Shown: piece by piece, positions 15,933 to 23,929 of the stretch | How positions within the stretch are numbered: the stretch's first letter is position 1 | Layout: every line of letters starts with the position of its first letter | Assembly (NCBI GenBank): GCA_029262795.1 | Contig: JAJCYT010000010.1 | Location: forward strand, 1 to 64,000 | Length of the DNA: 64,000 bases | Reading direction: 5' to 3' | DNA from: Candidatus Fraserbacteria bacterium | GTDB taxonomy: Bacteria; Bipolaricaulota; Bipolaricaulia; RBG-16-55-9; JAJCYT01 | Notes under the pieces: generated by a model | What the model saw: only the letters and a program-made list of their open reading frames with translations | Database searches by the model: none | What the model was told of the DNA's origin: nothing | Translations under genes and position numbers: made by a program

Positions 15933-17000
15933 TTGATACAAGATGAAGCCTTTTTAGAAATATTGGCTAAGCTAGCCCCTGGTACCCCATTGCGCGAAGG
16001 CCTGGACGGCATTACCAGTTTAGGCAAAGGGGCATTGATTTTGATTGCCGATAAAGATCATGCCGCCCACGTGGTTCAAAGTGGTTTTGAAATCGACACA
16101 GATTTCACACCGCAAAAGTTGACCGAACTTTCCAAGATGGACCGTGCGATTGTGGTCGACCACGACGTTCGAAAAATTTTGTATGCAAACGCTTTTTTAG
16201 TGCCCAATCAAAAAATTGCATCTAAAGAAACAGGCACCCGCCACCTAACGGCTGAAATGGTGGCCAAACAGATCCAGTCACCCACGCTGGCGGTATCCGC
16301 CAGCAAAGATCGAGTCACGTTATATTTTGGTGAGATACGCTATATTTTGCCCGATTTCAACATGCTGACCGCGCGTGTAAATCAAGCGCTGCATATCTTG
16401 GAACAATACCGCTCTACATTAGACAACCTGCTCCACAGCCTGACAGCTTTGGAGTTGGATGATCGTGTCTTGTCCGATGATGTGTGCAGCGTCATTCAGT
16501 TGATGGTGCAAATGTTCAAGGTGCGCGAAGATGTCGAGCGATGGTTCATTGAGCTTGGCGATGAAAAAGTGTTCCAGGAACAACTTTTGGAATGGTTGAT
16601 GCTGGATGTAGGTGAACGCTTTTATTTGATTTTGAAAGACTATCAACGCAAAGATCGAAAATCCGTTATTGCACTGGCCAAGCGCGTGGTGGCATTGCCC
16701 CCAGAAAAATTGTTTGAAACAGATGAAATCATGAGAATTTTAGGGTATGACGATTTTGATGAAGAAACTGAATTTTCCTTGACACCAAGAGGCTACCGTA
16801 TTCTTCACGAATTGCCCCGATTGCCTACGGCAATTGCCAAACGCCTGGTCTCCCGTTATGGAAAGCTTAGCAGAATCGTCAAAGCCACAGAAGAAGATTT
16901 GTTTAAAATCAGGGGCATTGGCATGGTGCGGGCACGGATGATTCGTGCTGGCATGCACAGAATGCAAGCCATGTACAACGCAATCCCCGAAGAGAGGTAA
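15933..17000 (+). CDS. disA: DisA-family diadenylate cyclase/DNA scanning protein with non-canonical catalytic motifs
   Basis: 355 residues. DisA scans DNA for branched structures and makes cyclic di-AMP from two ATP. The layout is normal: DAC domain (about 1-140), helical linker (150-290) and a C-terminal RuvA-like helix-hairpin-helix tip (KIRGIGMVRARMIRAGMHRM). The two DAC signature motifs differ: DGA is Asp70-Arg71-Ala72 (SKMDRAIVVD) and RHR is Arg103-His104-Leu105 (ETGTRHLTAE). Surrounding YANAFLVPN and TGTRH are conserved, so the family is certain, but catalytic activity may be reduced or lost. The TTG at 15933 is preferred because GGGAG sits eight bases before it; a TTG at 15918 is also in frame. 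The phosphorylase gene follows after seven bases. Confidence 0.93.
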   Translation: MIQDEAFLEILAKLAPGTPLREGLDGITSLGKGALILIADKDHAAHVVQSGFEIDTDFTPQKLTELSKMDRAIVVDHDVRKILYANAFLVPNQKIASKETGTRHLTAEMVAKQIQSPTLAVSASKDRVTLYFGEIRYILPDFNMLTARVNQALHILEQYRSTLDNLLHSLTALELDDRVLSDDVCSVIQLMVQMFKVREDVERWFIELGDEKVFQEQLLEWLMLDVGERFYLILKDYQRKDRKSVIALAKRVVALPPEKLFETDEIMRILGYDDFDEETEFSLTPRGYRILHELPRLPTAIAKRLVSRYGKLSRIVKATEEDLFKIRGIGMVRARMIRAGMHRMQAMYNAIPEER

Positions 17001-17007
17001 ATTTAAT

Positions 17008-17844
17008 ATGGACACGAAAACTTACATGAGCCATCTGCAGGAGGCTGCAAATTTTGTCAAAGCGAAAGTTCAGACACCACCAAAAATTGGGTTGGTGATG
17101 GGGTCAGGCTTATCCGATGTATTGGATCAAATCGAAGGCAGCCTGCGTATTGGATTTGAAGAAATTCCACACTTTCCAACCTCCACCGTGGTGGGACATG
17201 CTGGCGAAGTCCTCACTGGCACGTTGTCGGGTCAAGTGGTCTGGGCGCAAAAGGGACGTGTCCATCACTATGAGGGCCGTCCCATGGATGATGTCGCTTT
17301 TCCAGTACGTTTGATGAAACTGATCGGCGTGGAAACGCTCATCATTACAAACGCTGCAGGAGGCATCAATCCTGCCTATCAGGTGGGAGATTTTGTTTTA
17401 ATCAATGACCATATCAACACCTTGCCGGACAACCCGCTTCGGGGTGACAATTTGGAAGAACTCGGCACCCGTTTTCCCAACTTACTGGATGCCTACAGCG
17501 CTCGCCTGCGCGGTCTGGCACAAGAGGCGGCTCAAGCTTCTGGCCAGGGCACTTTGCACGAAGGTGTTTATCTGATTGCGCAGGGACCAATGTATGAAAC
17601 TCCAGCGGAAATACGTGCATTTTCAAATTGGGGTGCGGACTTGGTAGGCATGTCCACCGTCCCTGAAGTGATTGCCGCACGCCATATGGGGCTGGAAGTG
17701 TTGGGTATATCAATGGTCACCAACAAGGCTGCCGGCATGGACGCTGGCACAGAATTGTCTCATGACGAAGTGTTGGATACCACCGAAAGACGGCGTGGGG
17801 ATTTTGCCAAATTTTTACTTGAAACACTAAGTCGACTGGGTTAA
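17008..17844 (+). CDS. Purine nucleoside phosphorylase (trimeric class)
   Basis: 278 residues. Splits purine (deoxy)nucleosides with phosphate into free base and sugar 1-phosphate, for salvage. The family signature is clear: GLVMGSGLSDVLDQIE (phosphate loop), GRVHHYEG, ITNAAGGINP, the GPMYETPAEIRAF segment with the base-binding Glu, GADLVGMSTVPEVIAARH, and SMVTNKAAG with the purine-binding Asn. The ATG at 17008 follows GAGAGG; the frame extends upstream into disA but without a ribosome binding site. It closes the radA-disA-phosphorylase unit and is followed by a hairpin shared with acpP. Confidence 0.94.
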   Translation: MDTKTYMSHLQEAANFVKAKVQTPPKIGLVMGSGLSDVLDQIEGSLRIGFEEIPHFPTSTVVGHAGEVLTGTLSGQVVWAQKGRVHHYEGRPMDDVAFPVRLMKLIGVETLIITNAAGGINPAYQVGDFVLINDHINTLPDNPLRGDNLEELGTRFPNLLDAYSARLRGLAQEAAQASGQGTLHEGVYLIAQGPMYETPAEIRAFSNWGADLVGMSTVPEVIAARHMGLEVLGISMVTNKAAGMDAGTELSHDEVLDTTERRRGDFAKFLLETLSRLG

Positions 17845-17857
17845 TGTCTGAATTCCG

Positions 17858-17881
17858 CACCCCCTTGAGTTCAAGGGGGTG
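17858..17881. terminator. GC-rich hairpin between convergent genes
   Basis: 10 bp stem CACCCCCTTG / CAAGGGGGTG with a four-base loop. It lies between the phosphorylase and acpP stops. No clear U-tract on either side, so it is a weak or factor-assisted bidirectional terminator. Confidence 0.6.
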
Positions 17882-17910
17882 TGGCACTAAACAATCTTTA
17901 CGACTCGCAA

Positions 17911-18156
17911 TTATTTTGAATGTTCTTGAATGTATTTAATGGCATCCCCAACAGTAGCCAGGTTTTCTGCTGCTTCGTCAGGAATCTCCATGTCAAACGC
18001 GTCTTCAAGTTCCATAATCATTTCGACGGTGTCCAAAGAATCCGCCCCTAAATCTTCAATGAAGGCTGCTTCTTCGTTGATGTCGCTTTCTTCTACATCC
18101 AACTTTTCCAAAATTATGGCTTTGACGCGTTCGGCAATCGGACTAGATTCATTCAT
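17911..18156 (-). CDS. acpP: Acyl carrier protein
   Basis: 81 residues. Carries growing acyl chains on a phosphopantetheine arm in fatty acid synthesis. The attachment serine is in the canonical [12 protein letters not shown] motif, and the protein is strongly acidic with the expected four-helix pattern ([13 protein letters not shown], then [21 protein letters not shown]). The start at 18156 (MNESSP) is chosen for TGGAGG eight bases upstream; five more codons are open before it. No other fatty acid synthesis genes are adjacent, which is unusual because acpP often sits beside fabF or fabD. Confidence 0.96.
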   Translation of the reverse strand: MNESSPIAERVKAIILEKLDVEESDINEEAAFIEDLGADSLDTVEMIMELEDAFDMEIPDEAAENLATVGDAIKYIQEHSK

Positions 18157-18214
18157 CACAATAACCTCCACACTTATGCTCCCAGCAAGTCGTGCTGGTT
18201 AAGCTTAAAATGAG

Positions 18215-18243
18215 TTTATATCGAAGAGACGCAGTCTATGCAA
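18215..18243 (-). promoter_or_regulatory. acpP promoter
   Basis: Minus strand TTGCAT (18243-18238), 17 nt spacer, TATAAA (18220-18215). A small hairpin, CCAGCA / TGCTGG (18182-18198), lies in the untranslated leader before the SD. Confidence 0.65.
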
Positions 18244-18296
18244 GAACGTACGTCCCTTGAGCGTACCCTATTTTTTTATTTTGTGTCAAATCAAAC

Positions 18297-18324
18297 TTGT
18301 GCCATAAGCCTGAACAGATATACT
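18297..18324 (+). promoter_or_regulatory. Possible promoter of the RseC-like gene
   Basis: TATACT at 18319-18324 with a poor -35 (TTGTGC) 16 nt upstream. The -10 match is good; the -35 is weak. Confidence 0.35.
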
Positions 18325-18343
18325 AATCAACGAGGTGAATGTG

Positions 18344-18877
18344 ATGGCAAACAAAGGCATGCAAGGGCTTGTACTGGAAAAACACAATGAATTGGTCAAA
18401 ATCCGTGTGTTCCGTAACAATACCTGCGAAGATTGTGATTGTGTCCTGAAAGATGCCTGTGACCCCGATACGCCGCCCAAGGGACGTCGCGGCATGTTTG
18501 ATCTGTTTGCTGATCGCAGCACACTGGAACTTGAAGCCACCAATGTTGCCAATGCCGAGATCGGTGATCGCATTGTGGTAAAAATCAAGGATGACATCAG
18601 CATTGTAAAAGGATCCTTCCTGATGTACTTATTGCCCGGAATGATGTTTCTTATCGGCCTTTTTGGCGGCGGTGTATTGGCACAACAATACTGGGGCGCA
18701 ACGGGCGATCTGGAAGTGCTGGCTCAATTGGGTGGCGGTGTTTTGATGCTACTGCTTAGCTATGGCATTGCCAAGTTTTATCTGCTCAGCAAAGGCACCA
18801 GTGAGTATGTTCCCCAAGTCACTCAAGTGGTCAAACGGGCCGAAAAACCTGACCAAATCATTCACTCAGCTTCTTAA
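18344..18877 (+). CDS. RseC/MucC family (SoxR-reducing system-like) membrane protein
   Basis: 177 residues. The N-terminal cytoplasmic part is a small beta domain with a Cys cluster (NTCEDCDCVLKDAC) and LELEATNVANAEIGDRIVV, followed by two membrane helices (about residues 90-110 and 120-142) and a short charged tail. This is the RseC/RsxC-associated family layout: in E. coli RseC helps keep SoxR reduced, and MucC acts around sigma-E. None of rseAB, rpoE, rsx or rnf genes is nearby, so its partner here is unknown; the cysteines may bind an iron-sulfur cluster. ATG at 18344 with GAGG upstream. Convergent with priA, stops six bases apart. Confidence 0.72.
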   Translation: MANKGMQGLVLEKHNELVKIRVFRNNTCEDCDCVLKDACDPDTPPKGRRGMFDLFADRSTLELEATNVANAEIGDRIVVKIKDDISIVKGSFLMYLLPGMMFLIGLFGGGVLAQQYWGATGDLEVLAQLGGGVLMLLLSYGIAKFYLLSKGTSEYVPQVTQVVKRAEKPDQIIHSAS

Positions 18878-18883
18878 GATTAG

Positions 18884-21028
18884 CTAGCCTTCGATCTCAA
18901 ACTTTACTTGCGATTCCATTCCCAAATCTCTGATGATTGAAGCCATGAGGGGTTTGACCTTTTTAGCCTCTTTCAATTTCAATACCAACTTTGACCGATA
19001 ATGATTGCGCCATTTATAGGGCATGGCTTTCGATGGGCCAAGCGGCTCAAGATGCTGACTCAGTAAAGTTTTTTTAAGTTGCCCAATCATCTCCTGAAGT
19101 TTTTCTTCCTGTTTGTGAGACACCATTAATGTGACCAATTCGCCAAAAGGAGGATATTGAAGTGCTTCGCGCAAGGATAATTCTTCTGTTGCAAATGATT
19201 GAAAGTCATGCTTTTGGACGTGTTGAATCACATAATGATCTGGATGCCGGGTTTGTAAAATGACCCGCGCCTGTTGTTCACTACGTCCGGCCCGGCCTGC
19301 GGCTTGGCTGAGCAATTGATAGGTTCGCTCTGCCGCACGGTAATCGGGCACATCCAATAAAGTGTCTGCATCGATCATGCCCATTAAGGCCACATTTGGA
19401 AAATCATGCCCCACACCAATCATTTGAGTGCCGAGTAGAATATCGATTTCGCCTTGACGGAATTTTTCCAGCACACTTCCATGTTGCCCTTTTTTGATTG
19501 TATCTGAATCCATGCGAGTGATCCGAGCGGTTTCAAACTTCCGTTTAAGTGAAAGTTCTACCCGTTGTGTGCCCGCACCGATCATCTGCACTTCTTGCTC
19601 ACAAGCCTGACAATCGTTTGCTTGTTGTGTGTAATCGCAGTAATGACATCGAAGTTGCACCGATTTAGCTTCAAACACCAGGCTGATATCGCAATCGGGA
19701 CAACGCTGTGTGCGCCGACAGGATTTACAAAATGCAATCCCAAATCCGCGTCGATTGAGAAACAGCATCGCCTGTTTGCCTTGACTCAAGATTTCTTTTA
19801 ATGCCTCATCTAGCAATTCACTACACCATCCGCGCAAGTGGCCGATATCAACCACCTCAACTTCGGGCGGTTTCTCTGAGACCAATCGAGGCAGGGTCAA
19901 GGAAGTCAATTTGCCTGTCTGTGCTTGATGATAGGTGGTCAGCGAAGGTGTTCCACTCCCCAAAACCACCACAGCCTGTTCGAGATGTTGTCGCGTTAAG
20001 CTCACTTGTCGAGCATGATAACGGGGGTCAGGAGATTCCTGGTGATAGGTGGATTCATGTTCTTCATCCATGATGATCAGGCCAAGATTTTCCATTGGCA
20101 CAAGGCTGGCGGAACGAACGCCCAGCACCACCTGAGCTTCGCCCTGGCGCAAGCGGGTCCATTCACTCGCGCGTTGGGCATCGGTAAGGCCACTGTGCAA
20201 GATGGCCAATCCATCTCCAAGTCGATGGCGAAAGCGGGCAATCACCTGAGCGGTTAAAGAAATTTCCGGCACCATCAGCATCGAAGTCAACCCTCGCTTC
20301 TGTGCCTCGGCGATGGCATGAAGGTACACTTCTGTTTTTCCACTGCCATTCACCCCATGAAGCAAAAAGGCGCCATGACGTTGATCGAGTGCCTGCCCGA
20401 TCCTTTGCACAGCACTCGACTGAGCTTCTGTTAAAACAATGTCTTTGGCTTTTTCATGAAAGGTGGCCTGAAATCCCTCTAAAGGTTTTGGCAAGAGTTT
20501 GACCCAACCTTTATCGACCAGACTTCTCAGGGGGCCTTGAGAGCTTTTTGTCCAGCTCAACAGATCTTTAACCAAGGGATTAGAACTTTGGAGTAGGGCT
20601 TCAAGGAGCTTTGCCTGTTGAGGTGCTTCTGTGCGTAATTGTTCAATGGCTCTCAACGTCTGAGGAAGATCGGTTTTTAACTCCACAATCTTGGTGCGGG
20701 AAGGTTTTGCTCGGTGAAGGCGAACGGGCAGCATGGCTTGGAGAATCAACCCGATGGGGCATAGATAGTGTGCCTGCATCCAATGCGCAAGTTTGAGCGA
20801 TTCAGGTGTCAAGATGGGGTCGTCATCCAGAACTTCAAGCAACGGTTGTAATTTACCTTCAAAATCACTTTCCTGTTTGACGCCCAGCAAATAGCCAACC
20901 ACTTTATCACGACCAAAAGCCACCCGTACACGAAGCCCAATGGAGGGCGTTTTCCAAGTTTCGGGAATGGCATAGTCAAACGTGCGATCAATCGGACGCG
21001 GCACGGCAACTTCGGCAATCAAAGGCAT
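18884..21028 (-). CDS. priA: Primosomal protein N' (replication restart helicase PriA)
   Basis: About 714 residues. Reloads the replisome at stalled forks. The N-terminal 3'-end-binding domain begins PLIAEVAVPRPIDRTFDYAIP; helicase motif I GVNGSGKTEVYLHAI and the DEEH box are intact; the paired zinc motifs (CKSCRRTQRCPDC, then CHYCDYTQQANDCQAC) interrupt the helicase as in all PriA; ATPase motif VI appears as QAAGRAGRS. The start at the PLIAEV methionine fits family alignments, though no strong SD is seen and the frame is open to 21091. The tRNA-Ser gene and its promoter lie divergently upstream. Confidence 0.95.
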   Translation of the reverse strand: MPLIAEVAVPRPIDRTFDYAIPETWKTPSIGLRVRVAFGRDKVVGYLLGVKQESDFEGKLQPLLEVLDDDPILTPESLKLAHWMQAHYLCPIGLILQAMLPVRLHRAKPSRTKIVELKTDLPQTLRAIEQLRTEAPQQAKLLEALLQSSNPLVKDLLSWTKSSQGPLRSLVDKGWVKLLPKPLEGFQATFHEKAKDIVLTEAQSSAVQRIGQALDQRHGAFLLHGVNGSGKTEVYLHAIAEAQKRGLTSMLMVPEISLTAQVIARFRHRLGDGLAILHSGLTDAQRASEWTRLRQGEAQVVLGVRSASLVPMENLGLIIMDEEHESTYHQESPDPRYHARQVSLTRQHLEQAVVVLGSGTPSLTTYHQAQTGKLTSLTLPRLVSEKPPEVEVVDIGHLRGWCSELLDEALKEILSQGKQAMLFLNRRGFGIAFCKSCRRTQRCPDCDISLVFEAKSVQLRCHYCDYTQQANDCQACEQEVQMIGAGTQRVELSLKRKFETARITRMDSDTIKKGQHGSVLEKFRQGEIDILLGTQMIGVGHDFPNVALMGMIDADTLLDVPDYRAAERTYQLLSQAAGRAGRSEQQARVILQTRHPDHYVIQHVQKHDFQSFATEELSLREALQYPPFGELVTLMVSHKQEEKLQEMIGQLKKTLLSQHLEPLGPSKAMPYKWRNHYRSKLVLKLKEAKKVKPLMASIIRDLGMESQVKFEIEG

Positions 21029-21076
21029 GCTCAAAGCATACTCATTCTGAAAGGCCACAGCGAGCGTAGAATGCTT

Positions 21077-21105
21077 TGAAGGAACATACAACCTAAGCTA
21101 TAATC
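21077..21105 (+). promoter_or_regulatory. tRNA-Ser promoter
   Basis: TTGAAG (21077-21082), 17 nt spacer, consensus TATAAT (21100-21105). The mature tRNA begins 12 bases after the -10 box. Confidence 0.75.
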
Positions 21106-21117
21106 CGTTGACATATG

Positions 21118-21203
21118 GAGGGATGACCGAACGGTAAGGGGCCGGTCTCGAAAACCGGTAAGGCCATCTGGCCCTCGGGGTTCAAATCCCCGTCCCTCCG
21201 CCA
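21118..21203 (+). tRNA. tRNA-Ser (anticodon CGA)
   Basis: 86 nt class II tRNA. Acceptor GGAGGGA (21118-21124) pairs with TCCCTCC (21193-21199), then G and an encoded CCA. The anticodon stem is CCGGT / ACCGG around the loop CTCGAAA, giving CGA, which reads the serine codon UCG. A long variable arm (stem GGCC / GGCC) and the T-loop TTCAAAT are present. It stands alone between priA and the cyclase gene. Confidence 0.95.
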
Positions 21204-21292
21204 CAGACTTGCATTGAAAGTAAATTCTGCCTGCGTCATTTATTTTTTCGATATAATGAATCAAATCTCGACATGATTGAAAGCTGGATGAA

Positions 21293-23827
21293 ATGAACCA
21301 AAAAACGCGACGCCTGGCAGCAATCATGTTTACCGATATCGTTGGCTTCACCCATTTGACTCAACAAGATGAGGCCAAAGCCCTTCAAATTTTAAACTCG
21401 CACAAGAACCAGCTTGAACCTCTGTTTGCTTCGCATCAGGGACGTATTATCAAAATGTTGGGAGACGGCTATCTGGCCATCTTTGACAGCACACTCCAGG
21501 CGTCCAAATGTGCAATAAAAATTCAAGAATCACTTTTTCAGGCTCAAAAAGACCTGCCTAAAAATGAGCAGGTTCGAATCCGTATTGGCATCCATCTGGG
21601 AGATGTAGAAGAACACGACAACGATGTGTTTGGAGATGATGTCAATATCGCTTCCCGCATTGAATCGATCTGCCCTCCTGGCGGCATCTGTTTGTCTGAG
21701 GATGCTGCACGTAGGGTAAGAGGAAAATTAGATTATCCATTGATCGGCTTGGGACCGATGGCCCTAAAAAACATTAAAAATCCTGTTGAAGTTGATCAAA
21801 TAAAGTTGCCCTGGGCCGAAGCCCCTGCGCTTCATCGCCGCATCATAAAGTTTATGCGGCAGCCAGTGACATTAGGTATTGTTTCAGCCTTGGCCGTTTT
21901 GACTTTGGCTGGTTGGTGGGCTTTGACACAATCGGATGGCAACCTAAATTCCACTTCACCGGGTATGAATACCTCTGAGGAATCTGCTGTTGTAGAAGGT
22001 GCCAATCTTGATACTGACGCTGAATCCAAAATTAGTGCCCTTGCTGTGCTTCCTTTTGCCAATTTGAGTCCTGATGAAGAAAACGAATACTTCAGCGATG
22101 GATTAACCGAAGAACTTATTAATGCTTTTTCAAAACTGACTGGGTTGCGGGTCATTTCCAGAACTTCTGTATTTGCCTACAAAGATCAGGCCATGGAGTT
22201 ACGTGAGATTGGCCAAAAACTTAAAGTGGACGCTATTTTAGAAGGCAGTGTTCGCAAATCTGGAGACACGGTACGCATCAGCACACAACTTATTGATGTG
22301 GCTTCAGACACACAGATTTGGTCACAAAGCTTTGATCGCCAAGTGGAAGATGTGTTTGCCATTCAAGATGAAATCACACGCGCCATTGTAAATACACTGA
22401 AACTTCAATTCCTCGACGGTGAAGGTGTACCTGTCGAATTGGTGGCGGCTGCCACAAACAACGCTGAAGCATACAACCTCTATCTTTTGGGTCGATTTAA
22501 TTGGAACAAACGAACCGAAGATGGGTTCATAAAAGCCATTGAATTCTTTAGCCAGGCTATCGAACTCGATCCCAACTACGCTGAAGCTTTTGCAGGTTTG
22601 GCTGATAGTTTCAGTTTGCTTGCCAATTATGGATACCAGGAAGCTGAAGTAGCTTTCCCCTTGGCGCGCAAAGCTGCCCAAAAAGCGCTTGAACTGGACA
22701 ATTCGCTGGCCGAAGCTCACGCCTCTTTGGGGTTGATCCATATGATTTATGATAAAGAATATGCAGCTTCTGAAACCGAGTTTCAAAAAGCATTAGAGCT
22801 CAATCCAAGCTACGCCAGTGCGCATCAATGGTACAGTACTCTACTTAGCAATATGGGTCGAAAAGCAGAGGCTCAAGCCCAGTCAGAACTTTCTCTAAAT
22901 CTTGACCCTCTGTCACCTGTGATTAACTTCAACGTTGGCAGTCAATATCGGGACGCAGGGCAATATCAGGAAGCACTTCAGCGATTTAATCAAGCACTTG
23001 AAGTTGAACCTGGCTATGATAACGCCCTTTGGGGAAAGTTCTCCGTACAACAACGCTTGTGGGACCAAGAGGGGATGGAAGAAACGTTGTTAAGCCTGAT
23101 TGAAGCCAATCCTGATGACGCTGCCCCCTATAGCCAGTATGCAGAATATTTGATGTGGCACGACCGAAAAGAAGAAGCTGCCGAACAAATGAAAATTGCT
23201 CTTACGATTAATGAGGACGAGGTTTCCGTTCTGGAAGATTACGCCAAATTGCTTTATTGGGGAGAGCAATATGATCAGGCTTTAGAAACTGCCTCCAGAG
23301 CCTTGGAACTCAACCCACAATCAACAAGTGCTTTATTAACCCTTACCAGCGCCAATTATAAACTGGGACGAGATGAGGCTGCTGCAAGTGCGTATTTGCG
23401 TCAGTTGGCTCATTCGGGAGATTCTTCTAACAACGATGAATTAGAGGCTCTGTTAAGTGAGCTGCAAATTGAATTGGATGACCTAAACTTTGAATTTGAA
23501 CTTGAGAACCTGGGGGATTTGTTTGCAAAATTTGACCTTGAAAAATTCATCGTTGTCAGCATTAATTCGCATACTGATCAGGAAAATGGATCATCTTGTG
23601 GCGATGATGCATATCGTCTTGCAGTGCTTTATGCAATCTCCGGTGCAGAAGAAAAATCTGTTGAGTGTTTGGAGCTGGCCTTTGAGCAAAACGCGCCAGG
23701 ACTATTTGAATTGGTCGTAGACCCCATCTTTGAATCCCTCCGTAAAAACCCACGCGTTATCAGAATTCTTGAAAAAATGGGAATTGCAGTCTTTGCATCA
23801 GAATCTGATGATGCCTCTGATGACTGA
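21293..23827 (+). CDS. Class III adenylate/guanylate cyclase with TolB-like and TPR domains
   Basis: 844 residues in four parts. Residues 1-185 are a class III nucleotide cyclase domain: IMFTDIVGFT with the first metal Asp, KMLGDGYLAIF with the substrate-determining Lys and second Asp region, and FGDDVNIASRIE with the transition-state Asn and Arg, so it looks active; the purine-specifying residues suggest cAMP. A single membrane helix follows near 195-212. Residues about 245-370 are a TolB/FlgO-like amino-terminal domain (ISALAVLPFANLSPDEENEYF). The remainder is a run of TPR repeats (for example FFSQAIELDPNYAEAFAGLA). If the helix spans the membrane, the cyclase faces the cytoplasm and the TolB/TPR part may face outward as a sensor. 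Start ATG 21293; only a weak RBS. TATAAT at 21252-21257 lacks a clear -35. Confidence 0.9.
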   Translation: MNQKTRRLAAIMFTDIVGFTHLTQQDEAKALQILNSHKNQLEPLFASHQGRIIKMLGDGYLAIFDSTLQASKCAIKIQESLFQAQKDLPKNEQVRIRIGIHLGDVEEHDNDVFGDDVNIASRIESICPPGGICLSEDAARRVRGKLDYPLIGLGPMALKNIKNPVEVDQIKLPWAEAPALHRRIIKFMRQPVTLGIVSALAVLTLAGWWALTQSDGNLNSTSPGMNTSEESAVVEGANLDTDAESKISALAVLPFANLSPDEENEYFSDGLTEELINAFSKLTGLRVISRTSVFAYKDQAMELREIGQKLKVDAILEGSVRKSGDTVRISTQLIDVASDTQIWSQSFDRQVEDVFAIQDEITRAIVNTLKLQFLDGEGVPVELVAAATNNAEAYNLYLLGRFNWNKRTEDGFIKAIEFFSQAIELDPNYAEAFAGLADSFSLLANYGYQEAEVAFPLARKAAQKALELDNSLAEAHASLGLIHMIYDKEYAASETEFQKALELNPSYASAHQWYSTLLSNMGRKAEAQAQSELSLNLDPLSPVINFNVGSQYRDAGQYQEALQRFNQALEVEPGYDNALWGKFSVQQRLWDQEGMEETLLSLIEANPDDAAPYSQYAEYLMWHDRKEEAAEQMKIALTINEDEVSVLEDYAKLLYWGEQYDQALETASRALELNPQSTSALLTLTSANYKLGRDEAAASAYLRQLAHSGDSSNNDELEALLSELQIELDDLNFEFELENLGDLFAKFDLEKFIVVSINSHTDQENGSSCGDDAYRLAVLYAISGAEEKSVECLELAFEQNAPGLFELVVDPIFESLRKNPRVIRILEKMGIAVFASESDDASDD

Positions 23828-23848
23828 TTCAACTCACCTTTAAATTTA

Positions 23849-23860
23849 TGTGCTAGCACA
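23849..23860. promoter_or_regulatory. 12 bp palindrome upstream of the pdxST promoter
   Basis: TGTGCTAGCACA, a perfect palindrome without a loop, ending 10 bases before the -35 box. Position and symmetry fit a dimeric transcription factor site. The A-run after it could alternatively make it a weak terminator for the cyclase gene. Confidence 0.45.
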
Positions 23861-23870
23861 AAAACCCCCA

Positions 23871-23899
23871 TTGCATCAGCATTATCTTCGAAGTACAAT
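23871..23899 (+). promoter_or_regulatory. pdxST promoter
   Basis: TTGCAT (23871-23876), 17 nt spacer, TACAAT (23894-23899), 30 bases before the pdxS start. Confidence 0.65.
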
Positions 23900-23929
23900 A
23901 TGAAAATCTGATTGAAGGAGGGTTATTTT

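Noticed and set aside
21252-21257. TATAAT as the promoter of the cyclase-TPR gene
   Set aside because: The -10 is perfect but nothing like a -35 stands at 16-19 nt, and there is no TGn extension. Mentioned in the cyclase entry only.
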